Of a stretch of DNA of 50,211 bases, positions 39,473 through 47,166 are shown piece by piece (the first letter of the stretch is position 1; each line of letters opens with the position of its first letter). Made by a program: the position numbers and the translations under genes. Source of the DNA: a virus; IMG/VR virus record IMGVR_UViG_3300021404_000018, positions 1-50,211 of that record; one strand, written 5' to 3'. The notes below the pieces were generated by a model. The model ran no database searches. It was not told the origin of the DNA and saw only the letters and a program-made list of their open reading frames with translations.

Positions 39473-40091
39473 AACCGATTGCCTTCGCGATCTCGGGGAA
39501 CTCACGCAGGATGATCTCACGAGTTTGCTCAGCGATCAGCCTGTGTTCCTTCTGTGTTTCCGGGGCACAACGAGCGTCCCAATAGTGTATCCAGTTGCGG
39601 AGGTAACCGTTAACATAAATCTTGGTGGGAACGATGCCCTCAGGAAGTATCTTGCGGGCCAGTTCCTTTGCGATACCGCGCTTAAGTGCAGCTTGGTACC
39701 AAAAGTAGCAGAAGTCCCAGACCATCAACTGAACAGCGAACCACCAGGAGTGCAGGTCTCGGTCTTCGATTTCAATAGAGTTCTGTCGGTTCTTGTCGTC
39801 TTGGAGACGAGCTTCGCTGAACACGGGATTGTTTTCGTACTCAGCGTAGCGACCCGAGAACTCTTGGAACTTGAACGAATGTCGGAGGAGTTGCCTAATG
39901 ATGTCACGGGTGGAGTTAATTTCCACACAGGCGTTGACCATCTCGAAGGGCGACCAATGTTTCTTCCGCAATAGGAAATTGATCAGCCGAGATGTGGGGT
40001 CCTCAGGCTTTGCTTCAGGGTTCGAGACCCGAGCGAGGAACCCAACCAACTTGTCGCCTTCTGGCGTAGCCCAAATCAGTTTAGTCGTCAT
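39447..40091 (-). CDS. thyX: Thymidylate synthase ThyX (flavin-dependent)
   Basis: 214 residues. It converts dUMP to dTMP with folate and FAD. HWSPFEMVNACVEI, STRDIIRQLLRH, then FQEFSGRYAEY and, near the end, NGYLRNWIHYWDARC with the dUMP-binding Arg/His pattern of ThyX. The signature motif differs from the usual form: RHRxxSxNExSxRY would be expected, but here RHSFKFQEFSGRY (70-82) is one residue short, lacking the second Arg. It starts in ATGACGACTAA over the previous stop. Together with the class II reductase it gives the phage its own thymidine supply. Confidence 0.92.
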   Translation of the reverse strand: MTTKLIWATPEGDKLVGFLARVSNPEAKPEDPTSRLINFLLRKKHWSPFEMVNACVEINSTRDIIRQLLRHSFKFQEFSGRYAEYENNPVFSEARLQDDKNRQNSIEIEDRDLHSWWFAVQLMVWDFCYFWYQAALKRGIAKELARKILPEGIVPTKIYVNGYLRNWIHYWDARCAPETQKEHRLIAEQTREIILREFPEIAKAIGYEAHNKAA

Positions 40092-40233
40092 CAAATTCCT
40101 TGTCTTCCGGTTCTTCGAAATCGGCCACGCACTCGGCGATGATCGCCAAGCAGACGGGGCATGGCCCAAAAGATTGTGTTGCCCTGTCGAATTGAATTTG
40201 ATCGTCCTGCTTGTCGCAGATGTAACAGTGCAT
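40081..40233 (-). CDS. Small zinc-ribbon protein (50 aa)
   Basis: MHCYICDKQDDQIQFD and FGPCPVCLAIIAEC give two CxxC pairs, a treble-clef or ribbon-type zinc site, followed by an acidic tail (EEPEDKEFDDD). It may be a small nucleic-acid or protein adaptor. It overlaps thyX at its stop. Confidence 0.7.
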   Translation of the reverse strand: MHCYICDKQDDQIQFDRATQSFGPCPVCLAIIAECVADFEEPEDKEFDDD

Positions 40234-40234
40234 C

Positions 40235-40411
40235 CTAATGCTTTCCCTTGTACAGGCAGACCGTGTAATGCTTAACCGGGAGTGGGGCCGCAGCGATGGC
40301 CTCTTCCGGACTGTCGAACTTGTCCGCCTCCATGGGATCAACACAGCTTCCGAACATCGCGGAAGACTTAACGAGAAGACCAGAGTTGTTGTGGCGTAGG
40401 TAGTATTTCAT
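40235..40411 (-). CDS. Small protein, unknown (58 aa)
   Basis: ATG in TAATG after the 136-aa gene. The product (MKYYLRHNNSGLLVKSSAM, then FDSPEEAIAAAPLPVKHYTV) looks like a compact alpha/beta domain with two Cys. No family recognised. It is the last gene before the zinc-ribbon gene and thyX. Confidence 0.65.
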   Translation of the reverse strand: MKYYLRHNNSGLLVKSSAMFGSCVDPMEADKFDSPEEAIAAAPLPVKHYTVCLYKGKH

Positions 40412-40821
40412 TACAGCTTCCTGTCATGCGCGGGGAAGTTGTCGTCCATGAAGTCCTGAACGAACTGACGTTCCGCTGCGGGAAGGGTTTGGCTCATGTT
40501 GTGGAGACGGGTGCGAATGGCCTTCTCCTGGTTGTACGGATCAGGAAAGAAGTCAACGATGTTGTCACAGCGCTTCATCAGCTCGCTCTGACGAGTGGCC
40601 GAAATGCCCCCAGGGACGGGGAACAGAGGAACAACAGTGCCCTCAGTGGGCTTCGCGGGCAGCACCGGGCCGATGGGCTTCGGGCTGTACCGGAACGACA
40701 CGAACTGACCGTAGATGCGTTGCTCCACAGCGTAACCGTACTTGTTGCAAAGCTTGGACTCAAGATTGAAGGGCAACCCCGGCTTGAACTTGAGCACCCT
40801 GAGGCTGGGCTTACTGGGCAT
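40411..40821 (-). CDS. Amidoligase-cluster protein, unknown (136 aa)
   Basis: ATG inside the ATP-grasp gene's end (ATGCCCAGTAA). The 136-residue product has a beta-rich first half (LRVLKFKPGLPFNLESKL, YGQFVSFRYSPKPIGP) and a helical second half (ERQFVQDFMDDNFPAHDRKL). It is tied to the amidoligase operon by overlap, so it could be a substrate carrier or structural partner. No family recognised. Confidence 0.65.
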   Translation of the reverse strand: MPSKPSLRVLKFKPGLPFNLESKLCNKYGYAVEQRIYGQFVSFRYSPKPIGPVLPAKPTEGTVVPLFPVPGGISATRQSELMKRCDNIVDFFPDPYNQEKAIRTRLHNMSQTLPAAERQFVQDFMDDNFPAHDRKL

Positions 40822-41563
40822 TGGCGAGTTTCTCCAAGGCGTTTGCGTACGCTTCGACTGTTTGTCCTTCAAGCCCGGGCGCAGTATTGACTTCCAGGAC
40901 ATACAGATTTCCCTTCTTGTCTTCAACGATGTCAACAGCGCCGAAGTCCAGCCCGAGGGCCGCGACTGCGCTGATGGCGAGCTTGTCCCGAGCTTCGCTG
41001 GGTTGAATGTTGTTACGCTGAAAGATGAAACCGTTCGCATGGGAGCGAACCTTCCAAGACAAAGGCTCTTGGTCGGGGTCGCGAACCTTCCGCTGAGTGT
41101 CAATGACCTCAGTCTGAGTTGCGTGAACCCGGAACTCTTTGGTCTTGAAGATGTACTTGGTATAAAGAGGAGCCGTGGGTAGCTCGTCATTCTCTTCAAC
41201 TATAACGATACCATCACCGGAGTGTCCTGTCAAGACATTCCGGACAACAATCGTGTTGCCCTTAGCTTGCCATTCCAGAGCAACCGCCTTGTTCTGGGTC
41301 CACGGAACGGTGTCGATGTCCTCACCAGCGAGAGCTGTGAAAGTGTAAATCTTGTTAGAGGCGATGCCAACGGCGGCACAGTTGTTCAGGACCTTCTTGA
41401 AGGCCATAGTGTTGTTGTCTTTGCCTTTGGTCGTGCCCCAGTTCACCAGAACATCGTCCGGCTTGAAGCTCTTGCCCGTCACAAAACGTCTGAACCCCTC
41501 TCCTTGAGAGAGTTCCTTCGCGCTGTTGGACGGGCGTCCTCCGGTGTAAATCCAAATCTTCAA
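40811..41563 (-). CDS. ATP-grasp ligase
   Basis: 250 residues. ATP-grasp signatures are visible: GNTIVVRNVLTGHSGDGIVIVE (glycine loop and nucleotide-binding strand), YTKYIFKTKEFRVHA, and the metal-binding end FGAVDIVEDKKGNLYVLEVNTAPG. Such enzymes join a carboxylate to an amine through an acyl phosphate, often to make peptides (RimK-like). The start is TTG at 41563, overlapping the amidoligase stop (TTGA). It is one of three different carboxylate-amine ligases in this operon. Confidence 0.85.
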   Translation of the reverse strand: MKIWIYTGGRPSNSAKELSQGEGFRRFVTGKSFKPDDVLVNWGTTKGKDNNTMAFKKVLNNCAAVGIASNKIYTFTALAGEDIDTVPWTQNKAVALEWQAKGNTIVVRNVLTGHSGDGIVIVEENDELPTAPLYTKYIFKTKEFRVHATQTEVIDTQRKVRDPDQEPLSWKVRSHANGFIFQRNNIQPSEARDKLAISAVAALGLDFGAVDIVEDKKGNLYVLEVNTAPGLEGQTVEAYANALEKLANAQ

Positions 41564-42438
41564 CGGCGAGACCTTTCCGTCCAGGTGGAGCAGTAAGCGA
41601 GGTCTTGGGCGACCCGCATACCGTCCATCAGCATGTTCTCCATGCCAGGGATCGAGAGATATTTGTGGGAGAACGGGCCAAGGGCCAACTTGAGGAATTC
41701 CCGGGGACCACGCGAGCTGAACTGCCGGATGATCTCGGTGGGGTTGGTGTACGTCTTGGCGTGCTGCTTGAGATAGTCCAGCGTGCCAATCCAGTGCATC
41801 AGACGGCCCTCGTGCGTGGTGCACTCAAGCGACCTGAACTCGATGGACCCGAACTTGGTTAGGGAAGTGAAGTTGATCGAGCTGTAACGTTCGGCATTGC
41901 CGCCGAGTTGGAAGAATTGGTGACCACCCTTGATCGAGTTGGTCAGCATCAAGACCTGACCTAGAGCGTCCTTAGCCCGGAGACAGAAGTTGTTGCCAAC
42001 CCGGTGCTCACCGTTCTGGCTCACGAACAGCTCGTCAAGGATCAGAGCCAGTGTGATGAAGTTGTAGATGGTGCGGAGCTTCTCCGTCCCAAAGTTAACG
42101 TGGACGTGAACGGACGTCCGGTACGAGTTGTACACCTTCACCGTGGGTTGGTTCAGGTAGTCGAACAGCGTGGTGACCGCTTCTCTGACCTTTTCCAACG
42201 GCATCGGAGAACGGCACACGAACTCGTACGCATCGTCGCCGGGCTTCAGTTTGCGCAGCGAGTGGTCGTCGATGATGTTCCAGAAAGCGTCCACGGCGTG
42301 AGTGATGTTGCCGAGGTTCTTGCCCTCCACCTCAACCTCGACGCCGAAGCTGTCAGGGTTGTTGAGAGCTTCCCGCTGGATCGGGATGTGATCGGAAAGT
42401 CGCTGGTTCAAATCCATCAGAGCAGTGTATTGGTGCAT
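41560..42438 (-). CDS. Amidoligase, PF12224-type (glutamine-synthetase fold)
   Basis: 292 residues. FGVEVEVEGKN near residue 33, YEFVCRSPMPLE, SVHVHVNFG and SINFTSLTKFGSIEFRSLE match the putative amidoligase family (PF12224), which shares the catalytic core of glutamine synthetase (metal-binding Glu and His). It should form amide or peptide bonds with ATP. It begins right after the previous stop and is overlapped by the ATP-grasp gene. Confidence 0.85.
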   Translation of the reverse strand: MHQYTALMDLNQRLSDHIPIQREALNNPDSFGVEVEVEGKNLGNITHAVDAFWNIIDDHSLRKLKPGDDAYEFVCRSPMPLEKVREAVTTLFDYLNQPTVKVYNSYRTSVHVHVNFGTEKLRTIYNFITLALILDELFVSQNGEHRVGNNFCLRAKDALGQVLMLTNSIKGGHQFFQLGGNAERYSSINFTSLTKFGSIEFRSLECTTHEGRLMHWIGTLDYLKQHAKTYTNPTEIIRQFSSRGPREFLKLALGPFSHKYLSIPGMENMLMDGMRVAQDLAYCSTWTERSRR

Positions 42439-43041
42439 CTAACCCAATGCCTCGTAGAGGGTTTCCTTGAGATATTCGGCTTGTGGGACCAGAACGACAG
42501 GCGTCTTACCACCCACAATACCGATCCCGTTTGCACGATAATAGAGAGGATACGTCTTGTCCTCAGCCTGATAGCCAAGGGCAAAGTCGCGATGCCAAGC
42601 CGCCGTGTGCGCTTTGCCGTCACGCACTTGCTTCTTAGCTTCCTCGAAAGAGGTGTAGTCGTTACGCAACATACTAACATAGCTCTTGTTAAATTGAAAG
42701 CCCGCCTTCGGGTTCACTCCCCAATCTCCGTTAAAGAACCGGAGTTGCTCGGCCTTAAGACCTTGCTGGTACTGCTTGGCGGGACGTCGGTACCACCACG
42801 TAGCAATTCCGGCATGATTGGCATAGCCGATGTTGTAATCCCGATAGCGGAACTGAGGATCGTGAAGATCAACGATCTCAGATGGCTGGTTCAGAGCCGC
42901 GACGGACAGACGAAACGCCTTAGCATCGTCGTCGTCGTGGAAGGCCGTCTTGACGTAGACTGGTTCGTCCTTGTAGTAGCAGATCGTGCCGACGAACTTG
43001 GCTGTGACGTCGTTCAGATTGTCGAACTTAGGCAGCGGCAT
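42439..43041 (-). CDS. Amidoligase-cluster protein, unknown (200 aa)
   Basis: ATG overlaps the end of the COOH-NH2 ligase gene by 14 bases. The 200-residue product is mixed alpha/beta (VGTICYYKDEPVYVKTAF, AGIATWWYRRPAKQYQQG, TPVVLVPQAEYLKETLYEAL). Tyr and Trp are frequent. No catalytic motif is clear. Its fixed place between two amidoligases suggests it provides substrate binding or is the target of modification. Confidence 0.7.
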   Translation of the reverse strand: MPLPKFDNLNDVTAKFVGTICYYKDEPVYVKTAFHDDDDAKAFRLSVAALNQPSEIVDLHDPQFRYRDYNIGYANHAGIATWWYRRPAKQYQQGLKAEQLRFFNGDWGVNPKAGFQFNKSYVSMLRNDYTSFEEAKKQVRDGKAHTAAWHRDFALGYQAEDKTYPLYYRANGIGIVGGKTPVVLVPQAEYLKETLYEALG

Positions 43042-43864
43042 GGAAAGGCAGCGGCTCCAGGTTCAGATCGCACCAGCCGAATTCTTCCGGCCAGTCCGTC
43101 TTGTTGTTGTCGATGACGTCCCTGGCGATGTCGCCATAGGTGTCCTCGGCCCACAGACCGGCGAAACCATCGGCGATGGCCGTTTGGAGGGTGTTATAGA
43201 CCCAACGCATCAGAGGTTCGCTGTCAAGCCAGCGGTTGGAAAGAACGCGGTACTCCAGGCCGTACGACTTGGGACGGAACGCCCCGGCCTTGCCGTACAG
43301 GGACCGGCGAGTGCCGTCCTTGTCCCAGAACAGGGAGTACATCCCGAGGTAGTAATCGAGCTGCCGAGCGACCTTGCAGCACAGCTTGAAGTGCTCGTGG
43401 TCTTCCGGGTCGAAGCCCTCACCCCAGCCGATGTGAAGATGGCCGCTGGCGGTCCGCATCGGTTCCCCTTGTGGGTCCGGGCGGGGGTTCACGTCCTCGG
43501 TCCAGCCGTTGAAGTCGGGCATACAGCCCAGCTCTTGCGCCGAAGACGGGACCTCGAACTTGAAGTAGTCCGCGTTGAAGCGGGCCACGGGCTCGGCGAC
43601 CACGTTGTAGCCGGGAACCATGTCCACCAGCGATTGGCGAACGGCGTGAATGTGATGAACGAACTCGTCAACGGACGTGGCGGGGTCGATGTTGAACTCC
43701 AGCGCCGTGCCATCGACTTGCACAGCGCCGTAGGGCACCTTGAACGGCTCCCACTTGGTTCCGGGGATGCGATCATGGGCGGAAACGAAGTCACCGTTAT
43801 CCGGGTGACGCATGAAGAGTTCGGGATCAGCGCCCACGAGGACGCGATTGGCAGTCACTTGCAT
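43028..43864 (-). CDS. COOH-NH2 ligase, phiEco32 type (glutamine-synthetase fold)
   Basis: 278 residues with the phage COOH-NH2 ligase signature: GADPELFMRH, DGTALEFNIDPA, SGHLHIGWG, then SYGLEYRVLSNRW. The Glu and His residues fit the metal and ATP site of the glutamine-synthetase fold. These proteins (PF14395 type) were predicted from comparative genomics to make peptide-like bonds. ATG with GGAAC upstream, 9 bases after the class II amidotransferase gene. It belongs to a different family from the amidoligase at 41560-42438. Confidence 0.87.
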   Translation of the reverse strand: MQVTANRVLVGADPELFMRHPDNGDFVSAHDRIPGTKWEPFKVPYGAVQVDGTALEFNIDPATSVDEFVHHIHAVRQSLVDMVPGYNVVAEPVARFNADYFKFEVPSSAQELGCMPDFNGWTEDVNPRPDPQGEPMRTASGHLHIGWGEGFDPEDHEHFKLCCKVARQLDYYLGMYSLFWDKDGTRRSLYGKAGAFRPKSYGLEYRVLSNRWLDSEPLMRWVYNTLQTAIADGFAGLWAEDTYGDIARDVIDNNKTDWPEEFGWCDLNLEPLPFHAAA

Positions 43865-43873
43865 CGGAGTTCC

Positions 43874-44965
43874 TTATGCAACCCACTTGGTGTATTCGTA
43901 TGTGTCAACATCATTGTAACAATCTTCACAAGCGTAAGGAGTATGTTTGTCGATGTGGTGGCCCATCACCTTGATGAACTCACCCCAATTTTGACCGTTC
44001 GCACCGCAAAAGCAGCAGCCTTCTTGCACCATCTGGCTGAAAGCGTCTTTCTTCAGGACCTTGCCACTGATGTCCTTGTACGGAGGACGAAACTTCTTAG
44101 TCGAAGGGCGGGCCATAAAAGGGATTTCGTTGTCCATGTAGTCGCCATAGGCGTAGTCGGTGGAACGAGTGTCCTTCACACCACGCCAGACGGTCGTTGA
44201 ACCCCAGTTCGCGGAGTGCCAGGTCTGGCCTTTCATCTCCACCCGCTCGGGGCTGTCGAACTGTGTCGCGATGGACTTGGGGATTTTCCACGAGTAGTGA
44301 GTGTCCGCCGTGACACTGAAGATGCCGGTGGCACCCTCCTCGGCGGGGATGAACATCTCCTTGTTCCGGCGCGACATAACGTATTCGAGCATCTTCGCTT
44401 CAGACGCCCAGATCAAAGTGCAGCGATCCTTACTGTAGCAGTAGTGCAAGGGGCGAGCGGAGTTGCGCAGGAAGTTCAGGGTGCCGTCCCGTTTGTCGTA
44501 CCAGATCAGGGCCCAAGCGCCGGCGATGATCTCCAGCGTGGCCTTGGCACCGATATCGTTAATCGATGCGAAGATGGCCTCGCTGTCCGTGCCGTACTTC
44601 TCATAGTCCTTGAGCCGCTTCAAGGCCCAGGAGTCGAGGGTGCCGTTGTGCATCCCCACGACATGGCTGAACTTGAACGGGTGGGCGTTAGCCTCGTTCT
44701 TCTCGCCCACGGTGGCGTAGCGGTTGTGGCCGAACAGAGCCTTGACCGAATTGTTCGTCGCGGTCATCTTGTCATACGCCGCTGTGGCGAACAGCTCGAA
44801 CGGATTGCCCGGCCTCTTGGCCAGCTCAAAGATGTCCTTCTCGCGGCTGATCGAGGCTGCGCCGGTGGAGTGCGTACCACGAACGCTGTCCACCATCAAC
44901 AGTTCAGTGAAAAGGTCTTTCCAGGTGAGGTTGCAGTCGCCTGCAATGCCGACTAGTCCGCACAT
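43874..44965 (-). CDS. Class II glutamine amidotransferase with zinc ribbon
   Basis: 363 residues starting MCGLVGIAG, so Cys2 becomes the N-terminal nucleophile after Met removal. GHNRYATVGEKNEANAHPF and GMHNGTLDS are the other glutaminase motifs, and GAWALIWYD continues the Ntn fold. It lacks a synthetase domain; instead the C-terminus has a zinc ribbon (GCCFCGANG then CEDCYND). It would release ammonia from glutamine for the ligases in this operon, or act as an amidohydrolase on the product. Confidence 0.9.
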   Translation of the reverse strand: MCGLVGIAGDCNLTWKDLFTELLMVDSVRGTHSTGAASISREKDIFELAKRPGNPFELFATAAYDKMTATNNSVKALFGHNRYATVGEKNEANAHPFKFSHVVGMHNGTLDSWALKRLKDYEKYGTDSEAIFASINDIGAKATLEIIAGAWALIWYDKRDGTLNFLRNSARPLHYCYSKDRCTLIWASEAKMLEYVMSRRNKEMFIPAEEGATGIFSVTADTHYSWKIPKSIATQFDSPERVEMKGQTWHSANWGSTTVWRGVKDTRSTDYAYGDYMDNEIPFMARPSTKKFRPPYKDISGKVLKKDAFSQMVQEGCCFCGANGQNWGEFIKVMGHHIDKHTPYACEDCYNDVDTYEYTKWVA

Positions 44966-45330
44966 TAAAGTTCAGTCCTCAGGTCTTCGAAATAGACGGA
45001 GTAAGGGATATCACCCTTATAGGAAACGACGCCCCACTTACGCACATCACCTTCTTCTTGGTGAATGGCGATTAGTGTACGGGGCAAAGTATTGTCGGCG
45101 TACAGTTTGTTACGCCCCTTCGTGTAAACGATATCGCCGACCTTCGGGATAGGTGGCGGAGCCGGAATGATCTCGTTAATTCGGTTGATGCTAATTGAGT
45201 GCATGAACCGACCAGGAGAGTCACAGTCAATGAAATTGAGCTTCAACGTGTCAAATGAACCCGACTTATCAATATCAGCCACAATGGCATGAAGAATAAC
45301 TTTGTCGCCTACCTTAGGCAGTGGCAACAC
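44965..45330 (-). CDS. Amidoligase-cluster protein, beta-rich (121 aa)
   Basis: GTG start overlapping the class I amidotransferase end; stop in TAATG with the next gene. Two similar beta units start PKVGDKVILHAIV and PKVGDIVYTKGRNKLYAD, resembling small SH3-like/KOW-type barrels. A similar GDIFYTTGRDDYY segment occurs in the 80-aa protein at 48155-48397. Function is unknown. Confidence 0.7.
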   Translation of the reverse strand: MLPLPKVGDKVILHAIVADIDKSGSFDTLKLNFIDCDSPGRFMHSISINRINEIIPAPPPIPKVGDIVYTKGRNKLYADNTLPRTLIAIHQEEGDVRKWGVVSYKGDIPYSVYFEDLRTEL

Positions 45331-45973
45331 GTTGCGTCTCCTTCTGGTAGTGGCGGATCAGCTCGATGCTGAAGTCCGCAAAACGGGAGCCGGGGATGTA
45401 TTCGGGATGTCCCTGAATGCAAAGAGTGGACGTCTTGGGGTACCAGACGATCTCCGTGTCCTTGTGGTGATCGTCGTAGCGGAACTCGGGGAAGTGAGCA
45501 CGTTCGGCGTCCTTCCGCGTGGCAACATCAGCATAGCCCAGCACGACGCCCTCAACACTGGGGCGCATCATCTGGTGGTGCGTTGACGTCACCTCCATCT
45601 GCTCGCCTGTGGGCAGGAACGTCATGAGGTGCGACTGGCCGTGATTGTTCACGTCCTGCCACAGCGTGCCGCCGTTGAGACAGTTGAGAAGCTGAGCCCC
45701 ACGGCAAATCCCCACCTTGAGAACGGCTGGGTCGTGGAACTTGGTGAACACACCGATCTCAGTGGTGTCCCGCTGAGACTGTTCTTCGGGAATGAAACGG
45801 CTGATGGGCTTCTCGCCGTAAATCTTAGTGCCGATGTCAGCACCACCGTTGAACACGATCACCTCGGCGAGTTCCGGGTTGTCCACCGAAGTGAAGCCCG
45901 CCTCTTCGAGTAGTTCCTTCATGCCAGGGTCGGCACCGAAGCGAGTGATCGAATGAAAGGTGATGCTAGTCAT
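45314..45973 (-). CDS. Class I glutamine amidotransferase / peptidase C26-like
   Basis: 219 residues. The triad is Cys90 (GICRGAQLLN), His189 and Glu191 (IQGHPEYIPG), with the oxyanion region FNGGADIGTKIYG near 43-53. The layout is of the gamma-glutamyl hydrolase (C26) branch of class I amidotransferases. It could supply ammonia or cut gamma-glutamyl bonds. The start is the ATG overlapping the previous stop (ATGACTAG). Having class I and class II amidotransferases together is unusual. Confidence 0.88.
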   Translation of the reverse strand: MTSITFHSITRFGADPGMKELLEEAGFTSVDNPELAEVIVFNGGADIGTKIYGEKPISRFIPEEQSQRDTTEIGVFTKFHDPAVLKVGICRGAQLLNCLNGGTLWQDVNNHGQSHLMTFLPTGEQMEVTSTHHQMMRPSVEGVVLGYADVATRKDAERAHFPEFRYDDHHKDTEIVWYPKTSTLCIQGHPEYIPGSRFADFSIELIRHYQKETQRVATA

Positions 45974-47000
45974 CATCGTCGAAGTCAGGGAAGTCGTATT
46001 CATCAATGTCCCAATCCGGGGGTTGAGGAGGTTGAACGGGAGCAGCATCGATCTGCTGTGGGAAAACGGGAGGAATGGCATTAAGGTGAACACCACCAGC
46101 CTGCTGATTGGCGATGATCTGAGCCCACGCACCAGCCAAAGGCTGAGGCATAGGATCAACCGCAGGAGCCGCTCCGACCATCTCGTCGTGAATGGCTTGA
46201 TGAAGAGCCTGCCCAGCTTCAATGTCATAAACGTACTTCTTCATCAAACCAGCCTCAGGCGTGAGCCGCTTGCGAGGCTCGGGCTTGGGCTTCAGCTTGA
46301 TGTCAAAAATCTCACCCACCTGACTGTCAGTCAGACGAGCCAACTTGTAGTGAAGATCAGACTTGCCCCAAATCACATTGGCTGGTGTTGTGTTCCAAGG
46401 TGCGTCCCTGAAACTCTTCACCGTCAGATCGGGTGAACCGGCTAGCAGTTTGTGCCAGTCGGCAGCCGGATCGAACCAGAAATGATTGTGGCACGGGAAC
46501 TCGCGCTCCTTCTTGAAGGGCTTGCCAGCCGTGCTGTACGACAGCAGAAAAGAAAAGAACTCCGGATAGCCCTCTTTGACCAGCTCTCTCCAACGCTCGA
46601 AGAGATACGGATACTCGATGGGCACACGGCTAGCAATGCAGAAGTTGAACAAGACATTCGCCGGCCACTTGTCCAGGTGATCCACCTGAATGTAGTAGTC
46701 GTGTTTGTGCTTCTTCAAAGTGATGAGATCGCCGAACGCCCTGAACGGGCCGTGGATGAGCATCCGAATGTAACGTATACTGATCTCGTCGCGCATCGGC
46801 ATGGCTGTGACCAGATGATCATAACCAGCACTGTGGAACCGCATGTCGGCGTGGCACACGGACGCGAGCCGAAGTTTCGGGGGAATGCCCGTATCTTCAG
46901 ACCAAACAAACCAAGACGAGGGAGCAAGGTCCGTCAAGCTTGGGTAAGAAGCGATTAGTTGAAGTAACTCTTTCTCGGGGGGATTGATTTCGTCTGCCAA
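45966..47000 (-). CDS. First gene of the amidoligase operon, unknown (344 aa)
   Basis: TTG start at 47000 with GAAGG upstream. The first 230 residues form a mixed, aromatic-rich domain (HADMRFHSAGYDHLVTAMP, YYIQVDHLDKWPANVLFNF, FPCHNHFWFDP). The C-terminus is Pro/Gln-rich and ends in an acidic run (DEYDFPDFDDDD). No family recognised. Placement at the head of the operon and overlap with the class I amidotransferase suggest a role in the same pathway, perhaps as a scaffold or substrate. Confidence 0.75.
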   Translation of the reverse strand: MADEINPPEKELLQLIASYPSLTDLAPSSWFVWSEDTGIPPKLRLASVCHADMRFHSAGYDHLVTAMPMRDEISIRYIRMLIHGPFRAFGDLITLKKHKHDYYIQVDHLDKWPANVLFNFCIASRVPIEYPYLFERWRELVKEGYPEFFSFLLSYSTAGKPFKKEREFPCHNHFWFDPAADWHKLLAGSPDLTVKSFRDAPWNTTPANVIWGKSDLHYKLARLTDSQVGEIFDIKLKPKPEPRKRLTPEAGLMKKYVYDIEAGQALHQAIHDEMVGAAPAVDPMPQPLAGAWAQIIANQQAGGVHLNAIPPVFPQQIDAAPVQPPQPPDWDIDEYDFPDFDDDD

Positions 47001-47050
47001 TTAATGGCCTTCTTTGACGGAGTTGACTCAATCTCTAACATCAAAGGAAG

Positions 47051-47115
47051 ATATGTAATGATATGTAATGATAAGTAGTGTTACTTATAGGTATCTCTTA
47101 GGGGACCTCTTAAAG
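47051..47115 (-). promoter_or_regulatory. Leader with AAGAGGT/TAAGAGATAC boxes and tandem repeat
   Basis: Following the 47-kb promoter, the leftward leader has AAGAGGT (47105-47111 on +) and TAAGAGATAC (47091-47100), which match the leader after P1. Further down, a 10-bp unit (ATATGTAATG on +, 47051-47070) is repeated in tandem. The remainder of 47001-47117 shows no gene. Confidence 0.5.
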
Positions 47116-47117
47116 GT

Positions 47118-47145
47118 ATTATAACATGAAATCGGTTGAGGTCAA
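47118..47145 (-). promoter_or_regulatory. Strong leftward promoter of the metabolic arm
   Basis: On the - strand TTGACC, 16-nt spacer, TATAAT, about 118 bases before the first gene of the amidoligase operon. It probably drives the whole 47-27 kb arm, helped by the 34-kb promoter. Confidence 0.85.
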
Positions 47146-47166
47146 CCCCTAAGTCAGCCGCGCCGT

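Noticed and set aside
42004-44956. Long + strand frames over the amidoligase genes
   Set aside because: They oppose genes with clear enzyme motifs; no promoter or start signal on the + strand here.
47051-47070. Possible CRISPR-like or iteron array
   Set aside because: Only two tandem copies of a 10-bp unit without spacers; too short for either.
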